A stretch of 64,000 nucleotides of DNA from the NCBI GenBank assembly GCA_028023455.1, contig JAQFVV010000281.1, forward strand, positions 248,001 through 312,000. Reading direction: 5' to 3'. The DNA comes from Epiperipatus broadwayi (taxonomy: Eukaryota > Onychophora > Udeonychophora > Euonychophora > Peripatidae). Positions within the stretch are counted from its first letter, which is position 1. The number at the start of each line of letters is the position of its first letter. The position numbers and the translations under genes were made by a program. Of this stretch, positions 36,461-50,097 are shown piece after piece. The notes beneath the pieces are model-generated. The model was not told the origin of the DNA. It made no database searches and worked only from the letters and a program-made list of their open reading frames with translations.

Positions 36461-38339
36461 TTAAGAACAATCAGGACTTGACACATGACAGAGATTTTGA
36501 TAACAAAAGGATGATACCAATCTTTTCTCTACTTAACTTTATATATATATTGTGCCCTTTTCTATAGGTCAGTAATAATTCATAACAGTCAATTACTAAA
36601 AAATTTTAAATTTAGAATGTTTTTTTTAATACATTAATTATATTAAGTCAATTATATCTTTAAAGTACAATTTGAAGCTAAAGAGAATACGTAGTATATA
36701 AAATCATTTAAAAATAGTTATATAAAGCTTTAAGTATTGTTTCATATGGTTGTAAAAGCTGGCCATATTAAATAACACAGCTATAAATAATTAAAAGTAT
36801 ATTTAATAAATTCGATTTTAATAGTTTAAAACTTATAGTTAATAAATGCTATGTTTAAATTTATAATCATATTTAATAAGCAAAAATTAATATAGTATAT
36901 TTTAAAATAAACTTTGTGATGGTGAAAATTATATCTAGTTCTATATTTTCTAAATTGTTCTTCCAAATTTTTTTATAATTATTTTATATAATATAATAAG
37001 TGTATCAATTTTATTAGTCTAGGCAGAGAAATAGATTGAAAATCGTCTGTCAAAGTTATAATCATGTGATCTTTAATGTATACTCTCACACACATGCTTG
37101 TTTGAAATAATAACAAAGTTTAAGATATTTTAAAAGTTATATTATAGAATTGGATGGAATTATTGCCTATCATAAAAGTAAATAGTATTAAACATTAAGA
37201 TAACTATCATATGTAATGTTTAAGTAATGTAATAAAGACGAATACAGATATAATAAAAATTAAATATTTTATTTAAATAAAATTAGATAAATTAAATAGA
37301 TAAATGAAATAGGTTATTTAAGGTTATTTTAAAAGTTATTTTAAATGTTTAAATAGTTTTAGTAAAATAATAATTTATTTAAAAGTAATATTTTAAGTAA
37401 TATTTCGGTTCATTACATCACAATTTCTAATTTTGAAATTCAATTCTGCTATAAATTGAAAATATGTAAATTTGTTTTCAAGTTGGGGTAAGAATTGACC
37501 AATAAAAAATAGGTATCCTTACAGATGATAAATATTGTTGTAACTAAGTTAGAGTGGGAGATTAAAAAATGTATTGAAACCGGAGAGAGGTAAATTATAA
37601 CTATCAAAAGATAGTATTTTTTAAATCTTTTATTTTAGTCAATTTTTTTAGTAATTTCTTATAACTTTATCTGCAAAAAAAACTAATTGATAATTTTAAA
37701 AAATATTTTTTGCAAAAGAGAGTATAAACTAAAAATATTTTAATAATTTCGTTTAATATGATTTTCTAATTTTAAAGTACTTACCAGTCGTATTTTATCT
37801 AAAAGTTTAACCTAAGCTATGAAATAAAAAATGGATATACTACAAAATAAAATAGATAGAAATTGTAATACTGTAAAAATATTTGAAATATTTATTGATA
37901 CAGTTTTATTAATATTTAACCGAAGAACTGTTTTGGTACATAAAACCACAGCTCGGACATTATACGGAGTCTAATGAAAAAATTGGAGACGCATTATTAT
38001 GCATAAGTTTATTCAAGATTTATTTTTAAATGGTAATAAGATAATTATATATTGCATGAATTATTTTATATAGTATGATATTCAAAGGAATAAAATGTTA
38101 TATCCTTTTTAAAGGTAACATTTTTTTTAAAAATATTTTCGAGTGCAGAGTTGAATAAAGAACCCAGGAGAATATGTTATAGAAGTGTTTAGATATTAAA
38201 ATATCCATTCTTCGAATTATTTAAAATGTACTTGGAAAAGATTTGTTCAAAAGTATTTGAAGTTTTTTATTTTAAAAGAGATTTATAAAAAAATACCAAA
38301 CGAAAGTTTTAAATGTATCAGGAAGGAAACATAGATAAA
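36461..38339. other. AT-rich noncoding DNA
   Basis: No exon or clear repeat. A possible left half of an eroded retroelement lies here (see 38340-38720), but no motif can be pinned down. Confidence 0.35.
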
Positions 38340-38720
38340 AAGTGAACACATAGATGAATAAAAAATTGGATCCATGGAAATACAAATAGTACTTAAAAGT
38401 TTATCGAATATTTTAAAGTTAAATTAGATGGATTGATGCATCGGATACACAGAGAATATTGGTAAAGAAGATTAAGAAGCTTCACGGGATTAATTAATAT
38501 TATCGTCCTAAAAATACTAAAACCAAGGATTATTTTCTAAATTTTACTAAATGGATTAATAATTATTTTTTGTTTTAAACTTTAACGCACTTGGAGAACA
38601 TTTTTAAAAAACTCTAGAGAAAATAATAAGCATTTTGGACTTATCAGGAACTATCGTCAAGAAAATATGTAACTATAGTTTTGATTCTTTTTATTTTGTT
38701 AACCTAGTTTAAATCTAAAA
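38340..38720 (+). pseudogene. Possible eroded Ty3-like reverse transcriptase/RNase H junction
   Basis: Around 38470-38500 the + strand reads LRSFTGLIN followed by two stop-interrupted segments. This resembles the conserved LRSFLGLxxYYRRFI...KPL segment at the end of Ty3-type reverse transcriptase. Further on, a TLEKI-like scrap is where the FxxLK segment would be. All frames are broken by stops and shifts. A purine run AAAGGGGGATAG at 41159-41170 followed by TGTTCTTATG could be the matching polypurine tract and 3' LTR start, 2.5 kb downstream. Each match is short, so this is a weak call. Confidence 0.3.
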
Positions 38721-41158
38721 TTTTATATAAGATTAGGAAAAAACATAAAAACATTAATTTATTAATATTAAATTTTTATAATATAATAATCTAATAATTT
38801 AGCTAAAATATTTTAATATAAAGTGTATGGGTATGAATTTTTTTTCTATATCTGCAATGCTCAAGTGGACAAAGGAAGCCTACTGAACACGATGACTAGA
38901 TAAAGGTTACTGGTAATAATAATAACTATTAATAATTTTATAATGTATATTTTTGTTTTCTTTAGATCATCCATAAATTGGAAGAATGAAGTGTAAAAGT
39001 TTTTTTTTTAAATTATATGTAACGTATTTTATACAACATTTTAAAAAAACATTATGAGATAGGATTGATTTGAAAATATGCATACGACATTTTTTTTTAA
39101 TTTTTTTTATTAGTGATATAATCCAACATAACAAATAATTATGTGATTCTTTTAAAGTTTTATGATATGGGATATTCAAATATTGTCTAAGTAAATCGTA
39201 TTGATTAAACATACAGAGCAATGAAGTAAGCAGACTTTTCTTATGGGATAGTAAGATTGTTTAACTATTAATGAATTTTATTTATTGTTTTGTAAATGCA
39301 GATAGTTATTTTATCGATGTAAGATGTAGAAAAATCTTGAGAAATAATGTTGAGATAGTGGCTTGGAAGTACTATAGTTAGCAGGAAACCAAGATGATGT
39401 ATTTTTTAAAAAATAGGATGTTATAAGGAATGGAAATAATATTTAGTCTTTATGTGGTTATCAGCATAGTTAACATAGCCCTATGACTGATACATATTTT
39501 ATTGGACAGTGTTTATATTACTTTAAATATTTGATGTTTTAATAAAGCTGAAGAAATAGCTTTAACATCGTCCCTGTACTAGAGGATATTAGGCAAATAA
39601 ATGTCCTACCTCTTCGCACTGTACCATGATTTTGAGATATGTTAAGAATAATACTCTAGCTTTCTTCCTTAATCCTATGCATCTGTTTTCGCTATCTTTA
39701 TTTCATGTAACTGCATCATTTAGTAAGATATTTTAAAAGAAATGATAAATAATTTAGAACTTAGGTTATGCTATCGTTTTTGAATAAGATTAGTTTATTT
39801 GCTTATAAGGAGCAGAATGTTATAACTTAAATTTGAAGATCCAAAGTATCCTAGGGAAAGAAAAGAATCATAGAATATATTTTGAATTTATTTTGGAAAT
39901 AAAATATAAAATTTTTTAAAATAAGGTATTTAAACAAAGATATTTTTTAAAAGTGATAATAATTTTAAATGCTTTAGTGTTATTTTTTTTAAGAGAAAAA
40001 TAAGTATTGCATAATTTTTTTTAAGATACAATAGTACAAAGTAAATTATGTAAACAATATGCATAGTATATTTTTTGTTTATTGATTAACAGACATGTAT
40101 TAATGATCAAACTTATATCATATTAAAGTAAGGCTTAAAGAAGAATATATTATGATTAGTAAACATTGTGTGATAAATACTAAAATCTAGTATTGAATTT
40201 TGGTTAATAGTTTGTGTAACATCTTTGACTTTGCGAGATGAATTTTTTTTTTAATATTTTGAGAAATCCATACTCATTATAAAATTTTGTTTTCTATAGA
40301 ATGTTTGTTCTAAATATGAATTTTTTTAAAAAAAAATAAGATAGTTTAATAATATTAAGGATAAAATGCTGTTGCTAATAAAGTAGATAAATATACTTGT
40401 AATAAGTTAACCATGATGAGAAACCAAATAATAACATTTTTTTTTTAATTTTGTCCTAAATCTAAATAAAATATAATTGAAATATAAATTATTTTTTTAT
40501 AACCAGGTAGATCAAACTAAGATAAAAAGGGTTAAGGATATCCACTGTAAATAATGTAAATAAATTGTTTAGTTATTTATTGTTAGTAATAAACTTTGTT
40601 AAATTTTGTTATTTAAAAATTTTTTGTGTGAGAGTTATTTATTTCTCCACATCACTGCATGAAAACATGATATATGCATAATAACTGAAACAAATATATA
40701 GTTTTGCACAAAAGATAAATAAAGAATTATCTTAAGAATTTTAAATATTTTATTGATATTCATTATAATTAAATAATCATAATCTTACATTATTTATTGG
40801 TCATAAATCAGTTATCACAATATTATGTTAAATTATATGCTGTTTGTTGCCACACATATTATGTTTGTCAGATTATTAAAATGCTACCACATATTTATTA
40901 TATCATTACATGAAGAATATTATTATTGTTATTTATTATTATTAGTTTAAGTGTAGTAGATTATGACATAAAATCCCTTCTCATATTTTACTACCGTATT
41001 TTTATTAACTTAGAATAAACTTTATGAACCTGAGATTATTTTATCGAGCTAGATTATTATTAAATAGAAGATTAAGATTTAATTATTAGTTTAATCTTAG
41101 TGAGTAGAAGTTATTAAAGTCGTAAGAATACTATGAGTTTGTTATTTGAAATAGTAAT
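38721..41158. other. AT-rich noncoding DNA, possible downstream half of an eroded element
   Basis: Stops in all frames. If the reverse-transcriptase-like scrap is real, integrase should have lain here, but I see no HHCC or DDE pattern. The 84-codon minus frame at 38967-39221 has no recognisable feature. Confidence 0.35.
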
Positions 41159-41182
41159 AAAGGGGGATAGTGTTCTTATGCC

Positions 41183-41216
41183 ATTGAGGTAGTATCCTGT
41201 AGGATATTGGCTCAAT
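41183..41216. other. Short palindrome
   Basis: ATTGAG and TATCCT on the left pair with AGGATA and CTCAAT on the right around a GT centre, with four unpaired bases on each side. It follows a purine run and may mark an LTR start or be a chance hairpin. Confidence 0.5.
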
Positions 41217-41445
41217 ATAATCTATCTTGTCACCTGTATTTTCACTTCAAGTCTCATGAAAATATTAAATATTTATTTAATATATTTTTATAAATTGAAC
41301 CTTATTCGAATTTTTAAATTTGAGCTAGTGGAATATTTTAATTTTAATGCTGAATATTTTAGTTATTAATTATTAACTGAGATAGAACCTATTTTATTTT
41401 ATACCATATATTATCCAAAAGTGAAGATGCATAATTACAAGGTCA

Positions 41446-41561
<116 letters not shown>

Positions 41562-41768
41562 CAATCTTAAGCATCTTAGCCTGAAAGCTTGAAGATATAA
41601 ACATATTCATTTATTACTCACTGAGTTTTTAATTTATGATATTACAGCATGAAATCTTAGATTTACTACACCACAATTTTCTAGATGTTAATATAATTTA
41701 TCAGCAATGTATGTAAATAACATTGGTCTAAATCACATGTTGTTAGTAAATTAGTATTAATTGAAAGA

Positions 41769-41834
41769 TTGCTAGTTTTTCACATGTACCTACTATTGTC
41801 TCTCAGATAGCCAATCAGATTTTAAACAGCTGTG
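41769..41834 (+). repeat. 66-bp dispersed repeat with CCAAT box, copy 2
   Basis: Matches 36395-36460 with about eight differences, keeping AGCCAATCAGATTTTAAACA intact. It is about 5.37 kb from copy 1 and in the same orientation. Confidence 0.7.
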
Positions 41835-42299
41835 TTAGGATTTGTTAAAATTATTATTTTTTATTTTACTCTGGAAATAAAGAATATTTTATTCTTGGTT
41901 CAATTTAATATTTTTTTTAAAGACAAAATGATTTTTTCTTTCTTTTCCAAGAGAGAAAGATTCTTGCATATTTTGAAACTAATTAGCTCAGTAAAATGGG
42001 AGGAGCAATTTTTTTTTCATAGAATGAAATTTTGAATGACCTTGGATGCTTGGGTAATAATCTGGTATAAAATGGTGTTCCTTTTACAAAAAGTTGGCTC
42101 TTCTGATTTCAACAATTCTCTCTCCATAAAAAGTTTTATTACTACAATTTTGTACATAGTTCAAGCTTAAAAGTATAAACTACTATTAATTTTCTGGATG
42201 AAAACAGGTCGGAAATTTTACTAAGAAAAATAAAGTAATATGCAGACATAAAACAATGATAAAAAAATATATCTCCCTACTTCTAATTGACTAGTTTAA

Positions 42300-42530
42300 A
42301 TTTAAAATCATCATTTGAGATGTGTATGTGTGCCTATATTACAGATTTACTTTGCTTAACTTTCATTTCTAATATTAAAGAAATAATTGAAATGCATGTT
42401 TATATGTCAAATCTACTTTACCTAAATTTTATCTCTAATGTTAAGAAAGTAATTGAAATGTGTGTCTACATTATAAGTTTTATTCACCTAGATTTAATCT
42501 CTAACATTAAAGAAATAATTGGAATGTGTG
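42300..42530. repeat. ~66-bp tandem repeat, three to four units
   Basis: Each unit has GAAATGTGTGT or GAAATGCATGT, then TTTACTTTACCTAAATTT, then ATCTCTAATATTAAAGAAAT. Because the unit length is a multiple of three, it produces a 112-codon frame with a repeating FISNIKEIIEM peptide, which is best explained by the repeat and not by a gene. Confidence 0.75.
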
Positions 42531-43252
42531 GATTTTGTTATTATTCTGGAAGTTTTATGTTGAACTTTTTCATAAAACATTTCAGAGACTCTTTGTTGAT
42601 AATTTTGCTAAGTATAAAGGAATAAAGATTAAATAAAATGATGTGTGCTGATAACTTATTTTAACATGCTTTATTGTTTTTTTTCTCATGTGTCATAACG
42701 TCATCTGGGAAGCAAACTCACTAATCCAGAACAACTGCTTGTAAAGCAGCTTTCACTGACCTCTTGAACACCAATGCTTGACATTATTGTTATTATTGAT
42801 AAAATATATACCTAACCATTTGTGTCTGGAAATAAGAAACAAAATGCATGACATACAGTTAATGAATTATTAGCTTATTACTAAATGTGCTGATAAATGA
42901 ACACACCAAAGAGCATTAAACTGGATGTAAATTTCTTTTAATTTATTGTACTTCTCATTTGCACTTGATTTTTTGTTTTTATTAAAGTATAATATGAATA
43001 AACTTACTATGAATTTAAATGTATTTCATAAACTGGATAGTTATTTACCCTGTAAATGGGTTTTGAAAAATTTAAACAAATGCTTAAACATTTCTAATGA
43101 ATTAAATAATAAATTATTGCTCTACTTATGTTGTAATAAATCACCATGAAGAATTTTCATATGTTATATAGCCAGGAGTTTCATTAGCTATCACTAAAAA
43201 CTTTGAAATGCTGTTAAATTAGACCCAATTAATATTATTTATTTCCCTGCAG

Positions 43253-43347
43253 GAACTAGTTATATGTTTATCTATATTTATGATTATACAAGTGATCATC
43301 ATCATTTAGTACCTGACCAAGATGTGTCACCTACAGACTATAAGTGA
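43253..43347 (+). CDS. Possible terminal exon (phase 1 acceptor)
   Basis: A textbook acceptor (TTATTTCCCTGCAG) is followed by two bases and 30 open codons ending in TGA at 43345. The peptide is not low complexity (TSYMFIYIYDYTSDHHHLV). Entry is phase 1, the same as the donor phase of the 3699-4100 exon, so in-frame splicing between them is possible over a 39-kb intron. A weak donor ACAA|GTGATC inside, also phase 1, is an alternative end. Thirty open codons can occur by chance. Confidence 0.35.
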
Positions 43348-43394
43348 ACTTTTCATTTTAGCTAAAAAAAGCTTTAATAATTATTATTTTGTTA

Positions 43395-43790
43395 TTCAAG
43401 CACAAGTGCGTGTGCGGTGCAACTGCTCCCAAAAGCTGTAATACAAATACAAATAGCTAACTAAAAATATTAAAACAGCTGAGCGCTTTCAAAGGATCTT
43501 GCCTTCATAATCATAGCTTGCTTACGTTTAAATTTATGCAAATATGCTAATTCCATCTTTTTGATAGAGAAAAACACGTGTCCTTCCTGTTTATGGCATC
43601 GCTGTCGCGAGAGATAAATAAAGCCCCTTTGATCTTTCTTTTGAGGTCATGTCTCTCTCTACATACGATGGTAGGATTGTCCGGAATGCACTTTGAAAGC
43701 GCTCAGCTGTTTTAATATTTTTAGTTAGCTATTTGTATTTGTATTACAGCTTTTGGGAGCAGTTGCGCTGCACACGCACTTGTGCTTGAA
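43395..43790. mobile_element. TA-flanked MITE with ~100-bp inverted arms
   Basis: The arms 43395-43494 and 43691-43790 are inverted copies differing at only a couple of positions. They start TTCAAGCACAAGTGCGTGTG and end CTGAGCGCTTTCAAAG. TA stands on both sides (43393-43394 and 43791-43792), the target duplication of the Tc1/mariner superfamily. The 196-bp middle has GTGTCCTTCCTG and ATCGCTGTCGCGAGAG and no frame. High arm identity suggests it is fairly young compared with other elements here. Confidence 0.9.
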
Positions 43791-43791
43791 T

Positions 43792-44595
43792 ACATACATT
43801 TCCCAAAAGTAAAATTATTTAACGTAATCGTATTATTTTGTTAGCATTTGATAGATTTGAAGAATAATTATTTGTCTTATGATTTTTTTTTATTTGATTA
43901 TTATTTCTCTCTTCAAGAAAATCTCACAAAAGTATAATATGGAGAAATATTATACTGTGTAATTAGTGGTTGTTTTAATATATGTTATTGTGTACATGTA
44001 TTTCTATATGTGATTTGAAAATAAAAATATCTGTTTACTATTTGAGAGTTAACAGCTCATTTTCAGAAGAGGTAGTTACATAAAATTTATTGTTTATATG
44101 TAAATTTTTAAGAAATTATGAGGTTTATTTCTTAATAATTATTTTACTCAAAATTTAAAGATTTGTTGTTTATCCTAAACAAGACATTTTGTTTCAATTT
44201 GTGGTCTAATTCCAAATACACTTCAGAGTTATTTTGTCTTGCTTATTTAATAATAATTATTATATTTCTAAATTAAAATATTATACTTGTCAGAAATGAG
44301 AGATTTATTCATTATTTCTTTTATAACTTATTAATTAATGTTGTTACAGTATTTCTTATCAAATGTGATTTGAAATTATTTGTGCATTATTATGCTTATA
44401 TACATGATTGTCATTTGATCCAGTTATGTAATTGTTGAATTGAAAATAGAAATAATATAATTTCCATTGGTTTTGGATGATGAAATGAGCCAAAAAGAAG
44501 TGTAAAAATTAAGGATTTGTTTAAGAGTGAATTTATTATTTTTTGTGCTTACATTGAAATGTATTAAATGGCTATGCAGAAGAAAATTGTTTATG
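43792..44595. other. AT-rich noncoding DNA
   Basis: No frame, splice pair or repeat structure seen. Confidence 0.4.
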
Positions 44596-44750
44596 TTATA
44601 TATTGTATTGTCAGAGATTGATAAAACTTTCCCTTAGTTTATTAAATATTCGTCATAAATGGATTATATATTGCATTGTTAGGGATTGAGAAAAATCTCC
44701 CTTAGCTTGTTGAAATATTTGTCAGGAGTGGATTATATACTCCAGATTAA
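44596..44750. repeat. ~80-bp tandem duplication
   Basis: Two degenerate units share GTATTGTCAGAGATTGA or GCATTGTTAGGGATTGA, then CTTTCCCTTAGTTTATT or ATCTCCCTTAGCTTGTT, then ATGGATTATAT or GTGGATTATAT. Confidence 0.75.
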
Positions 44751-45363
44751 GTAGTTGTATTTTATCAATTATAGTATGTGAAACCAAGTAGTGTTTTTCT
44801 CTTGTTTTTCATTGATGAGACGATGTCCATACCAACATTTAAGACTCAGAAATTAGGTTAGGGAGTCACTGTGTATTGTTATTTAAATGATTAGCATTAA
44901 TAAAGTCTTTTTATCCCTCATATTTTGTGTGGAATGTGTTCCCATCTTTTATTCATAGCCAAGTGTAAGATAGTTTGCTGATAAGAAAATAAAATAAAGA
45001 TAGAATTGATTATTCTCACAGAACAGCTGAAGTAGAATTAGTGCTTTAGCTTGGTTGGCCATTATCATCATCTGTATTATGACATATACCCCAATTTCAT
45101 AAGTAAACCGATTGCATTTAGTTATATTAATTATTTTATAACAGGTAGCATAATTCAGTCACATGCAAAAAATATTAATTCAGCAGATATGAAGAAAATC
45201 CATCATTAATGTGTAACTTTAATCATTGTTTCCAAATGATATATTAATTAGTTAGATTTTATACCATCAACTCTCAGACTGTCTAATCCTCATTTTGAAT
45301 GAGCAAGCATAAAGAAAAGGAAGTGTAGCTAACTAATAGAATTATTAATTTGGTTTGTGAAGG

Positions 45364-45900
45364 ATAGCTTGACCTTTTACTTATAGATTTAAAACTTCTC
45401 ATATTATTTTGATGTGCATTTGAAGTAAAAATGCCAAGATCTTTAGTTTCACTTTTTATAATTTTGGTGGCAGCATTTAAGAGAGTTTCCTTTTTATAAG
45501 CATATCATAATTAATTGTTAACTTGAGTGTATTGAAAATAAAATACAAAAATAATTTTATGTTTAATTTTTCTGATGTGATGTTTAAATTAGGTTTCCTT
45601 TTCTATTAGCATATCACAATTGATTGGTAATGTATGTGTATTTGAAATAAAAATACCAAGAAGTTAATTTCATGCTTACTTATCTTAGTATAGTTTTCTA
45701 ATGTTTCTTTTCCATAAGCTTATCACAATTGATTGATAGCTTGAGTATATTTTATAGGTAAAATACCAAGAAGTTTAGTTTCATGTCTTACAATTTTAGT
45801 GCTAGTATTACAATGTTTCTGTTCATAAGCTTATCAGAATGAACTGATAGTTGGCATATGTTGGAATAAAATACAGAACGTTTATTTTATGTTATTTATT
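45364..45900. repeat. ~115-bp tandem repeat, about five degenerate units
   Basis: Units share TTTCCTTTTCTATTAGCATA or TTTCTTTTCCATAAGCTTAT, then TCACAATTGATTGATAG, then AAAATACCAAGAAGTTTAG, then TTTCATG. Unit starts lie near 45485, 45593, 45705 and 45815, with a weaker one from 45364. It is noncoding. Confidence 0.75.
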
Positions 45901-46886
45901 TTCATGTAAACTATTTAATCATTGATGTTAAAATTATTCCAAAACATGTATATGCATAAACTGGAAAACCAAATGTTTACTTAATTATCTTGTAATAAAT
46001 GTTTTATTTATTTAAAATATTTATCCAGAATTCTTCTTTGACATACATTTGAGTTCTATGTTTCCACACATACACACACACTTACACATCCAATATGATA
46101 TGATTACACTATGCCATAAGTTAATGATGAACATGTTCAGATCTGATAATGTTGCTTTGCTTGATGCAAACACCATTTGAAATGTTTGATTATTTAATGA
46201 TTTCCTGAAAATTTCATTACCCAGTTATTATTTAGATGATAAATTGAAATCAAATTTATCTAACTACCATTTTTAGGATAATGCTTAATTTGTATCATTA
46301 CTTTTATAATAGTAATTAATACTTGTTGGAAAGTATAGATTTAAAATTAAGCCATGCAATAAATTAATTCCCTGAGATATTTCCTTATTATTTAGATTAG
46401 ACATTAATTCAGTTACTTAGTTTAAATTACTGTACAATTAAAAGTTAAGTAATGTTATATTTTATTTTCTATTTAACTCTAACTTACCATACAATATAGT
46501 TTAATCAGTATTTCATCATTATTTTAATTCTATCACACAGTATAGGTTGTTCAATGCATGTGGACGATGGGAGGAGATTAGGTTAAACTATGACTTGTAA
46601 ATTTAAATGGTAGAACTTTACCAATTTTAATTATTTATTTGTTTTAAAACTTAATAAATGTTTTGTTATTATTAATCATAATGTTTCCTTCCATATCTAG
46701 TATACATTTTACACCTTATAGATCTCTGTAGGCTCCAACTGAGCTAAGCTAAGGTATGACACCATTTTAAGAGTCTCATTAATAATTTAAAGTGAGATCA
46801 GATTAGTAGTTTATTCTATGATCAATAGAAATGGTGCCACTGGGTATTTGTTGATAGGAAGGTAGGTGAGGTGTTGGGAGAGGATT

Positions 46887-46889
<3 letters not shown>
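45901..46889. other. AT-rich noncoding DNA
   Basis: Nothing organised is visible except a short ACACATACACACACAC run near 46070. Confidence 0.4.

Positions 46890-46938
<49 letters not shown>
46890..46938. repeat. (AT)n microsatellite
   Basis: Uninterrupted AT repeat between ATTACA and the ATG of the 46940 reading frame. Confidence 0.95.
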
Positions 46939-46939
<1 letters not shown>

Positions 46940-46940
<1 letters not shown>

Positions 46941-47209
46941 TGGAACCCACTGCTCCAAAGTTGATGGTGCCTGATATAACGGAACTGCCGAGTACACCAT
47001 ACGACAACGTGATTATGGCTAAGTAGTTGGATGATTTGAATGAAATGTGTCAACCAACCTACAACAAGTCATATCCTAAATTTATGATTCAACAACACAA
47101 TTGGGTGCATCATATGTTACATAATCAGCCATGGCATATAATAAAGGGAGCACATCTCACTACTGTCAGACCTAAGCCATCGAGTAGGATGCTAAGGATG
47201 TTACAATGA
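46940..47209 (+). pseudogene. Broken 90-codon reading frame, unidentified
   Basis: An ATG at 46940 opens MEPTAPKLMVPDITEL and continues to a TAG at 47024. The same frame then runs another 61 codons (including PKFMIQQHNWVHHML) to TGA. Codon use and amino-acid mix (Pro, His, Trp, Met) differ clearly from random AT-rich translation, so this looks like former coding sequence with one nonsense codon. Immediate upstream AT repeat removes any promoter or splice context. It could be a retrocopy of a small protein, an exon with an unusual boundary, or a transposon scrap. No family recognised. Confidence 0.4.
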
Positions 47210-47439
47210 AATGCCCATTTCCAAATCACATCTACTTTCAATATACTAACTTATAATTTACTAACAATATTTCAATGTAACTTAGACCAGTGCATAGTCA
47301 TTACATCTCCCTTTTTAGGCTCATTACACCTCAGAATTCAAACTCAGGGAGTTCTTGCAGTCAGCTCTCTTCAGGGATGAACTTACTCAATTATTAACCA
47401 AATATGCCTATATTTAAACATAGACATAGGAAAATACTG

Positions 47440-47712
47440 ATGATGATCAATTATTTGTAAGAACAATACCTAATGATGATGATGATGATCAAACCTTTAA
47501 TGATGTAAATTCATAATATGATAGTGATGATCAAACATCTAGTGGTATGAATGCACAATGTGGATGATGATGATCAAACATCTAGTGATATAAATGCACA
47601 ATATTGATGATGATGTTCAAACATCTAGTGGTATCAATGCCCAATGTTTATGATGATGATCAAACATCTAATGGTATAAATGAATAATGTTGATGATGAT
47701 GATCAAACAGAG
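47440..47712 (+). repeat. ~45-bp minisatellite, about six units
   Basis: The unit TGATGATGATCAAACATCTA plus GTGGTATAAATGCACAATGT recurs near 47440, 47488, 47530, 47568, 47613 and 47655 with small changes. The GATGATGATGATCAAAC core ends the array. Confidence 0.85.
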
Positions 47713-49460
47713 ATCAGATTGGTTTAAACAATTTAATTTATTAACAACATATATAATAAATATTTACAAACAAAAAATAATAGAATAAATAAATATTCGG
47801 TTATCAAGAATAGTTTTCTTTCATTTTGATGACTTCACATAACAGCAACAAAATAATTTGTAGTATATTATAAACAAAATTATATTATATGATTTATTAA
47901 ATATATACATAAAACAAAAAAAAAGAAGCAAAATGAGAGTTCACTAATGTTAAAACTACCCCATTAATGTAATTATTAGAATGATATTTTTAGGCTAGGG
48001 TAAATACATTTATAACTATTTTTTATTAAAAAATGTATATATAGCCCCCCTCCCACACATAAGGGTGTGTAAGTCCTAGTAAAATTAATGACAGATAAGA
48101 TAAAGACCATTTACTCAGTGGGCTAATTGTGCACTCAGAAGTAAAACAAAATTACAAGTAAATATTAAAACTTATTAGTAACAAAATAGTTTCGTTGTCC
48201 TCAAGTTTTGCCCTCAATGTTAAATATATAAAAAACCTTACTTGAGGTGAGGTCACCTTGATGGATCAATGTCGAATTTCAGGAATTTGTAAATTTACTT
48301 TTATTAAAAAATACATATTAATTGTAGATGATTCCTTTTTTAAAATACATCAACATATGATATTTATCCATCCACTGCTTCCACTTTTAAATTGCAAATG
48401 ATCGAATTTGAAAAATGAATGTTGAATACACAATACCAAAAAAAATTTTACAATACATAAACTTTCAAACAAAAATGACAAAAGCAAAAAAAGAAATAAT
48501 CACATGAATCAAATAAAATATATTTATCTTGAGAAAAACAAGCATTCTGTCCAAAAAATGTCAATATCCATGGATAATGTTCCCGTTCACCAACTCTGTT
48601 GATATCTATATATCTCATGCTGTTTGATTAAATCAAACACATATGAAATATCTCTCCTGACTGTACATAAATCCATGGAAGATTTCTGTGCACCAGCATT
48701 CTTTAAATAGACATTTTGATTATGAAATTTTATAATCTTCACAAATTACATAATTCATAATTCCATAACGACATTGAAGCTAGCTTTGGAAGGTCCCACA
48801 GCATTGGTCCTTTATCTCACCCACATTGTAATAATTCCTTTATAATTGACTATTAGTTATTGTAGTTTAGATATATATATATAAATAGCTTTTAAAAACA
48901 ACAGTGAATTTCTAGTACTTTCACATTTTCTTTGTATCATTTCCATAAGAATGAATTTTAGCTTGCAGAATAAATTGAATCACTAGTTCATTCCTGCTAA
49001 TTATGAATTAAAGATTAACTTTCCAGTTTTCTTCTATCCAAATTTAAAAAAAAACAACAACTTTAGATTAGTTTTAAAATAAAAAACTTTTTATTTTCAT
49101 GTCTTAACTGTTCTGCCCTTAAATCAGAAGTAAAGTGAGACACTGATAGATATTCTTGTGCTAGCTAAAATCATATTGTTACAACTTAATAAAAAAACAC
49201 AAATTATAAAAATTATTAATGTTATTATTTTTATTTACTCTTCATTATTCCAAACTCGATCATTTAACAATAATTTTGACCTCATACCTATTTTAATCTT
49301 TGTCATGTCCATTTTATAAGTCAATTAGTATTTTAGTTAATGATATTAATTAATGAAATAAATAAAAAACAATTAATTTCTACCAATTGACAAACATATT
49401 AGTTTATATTAATTTCTACCAATTGACAAACATATTAGTTTATAGGTATGTTTATACTGA
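47713..49460. other. AT-rich noncoding DNA
   Basis: A C-run AGCCCCCCTCCCACAC at about 48043 stands out. No frame, RNA gene or long repeat. A 36-bp direct duplication containing TTTCTACCAATTGACAAACA lies just before the TCTA array (about 49377 and 49411). Confidence 0.4.
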
Positions 49461-49913
<453 letters not shown>

Positions 49914-50097
49914 AAAAAATTAATTTCTCAAACATATTAATTTGTATGCATGTCTATATATGTATACACCACATGTATATAAGTAGGTGTATGTAGGATA
50001 AATTATTTGCCTACCACCCAGTCTGAATTCAAATACTGGGAAAGAAATTGGGCCAGGTGTGAAGGTTAGTTGTAAGCCATCTTTTACAACATATATA

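Noticed and set aside
42287-42625. 112-codon + frame with repeating FISNIKEII
   Set aside because: The unit length of the tandem repeat is a multiple of three, which keeps the frame open; no splice sites or start context.
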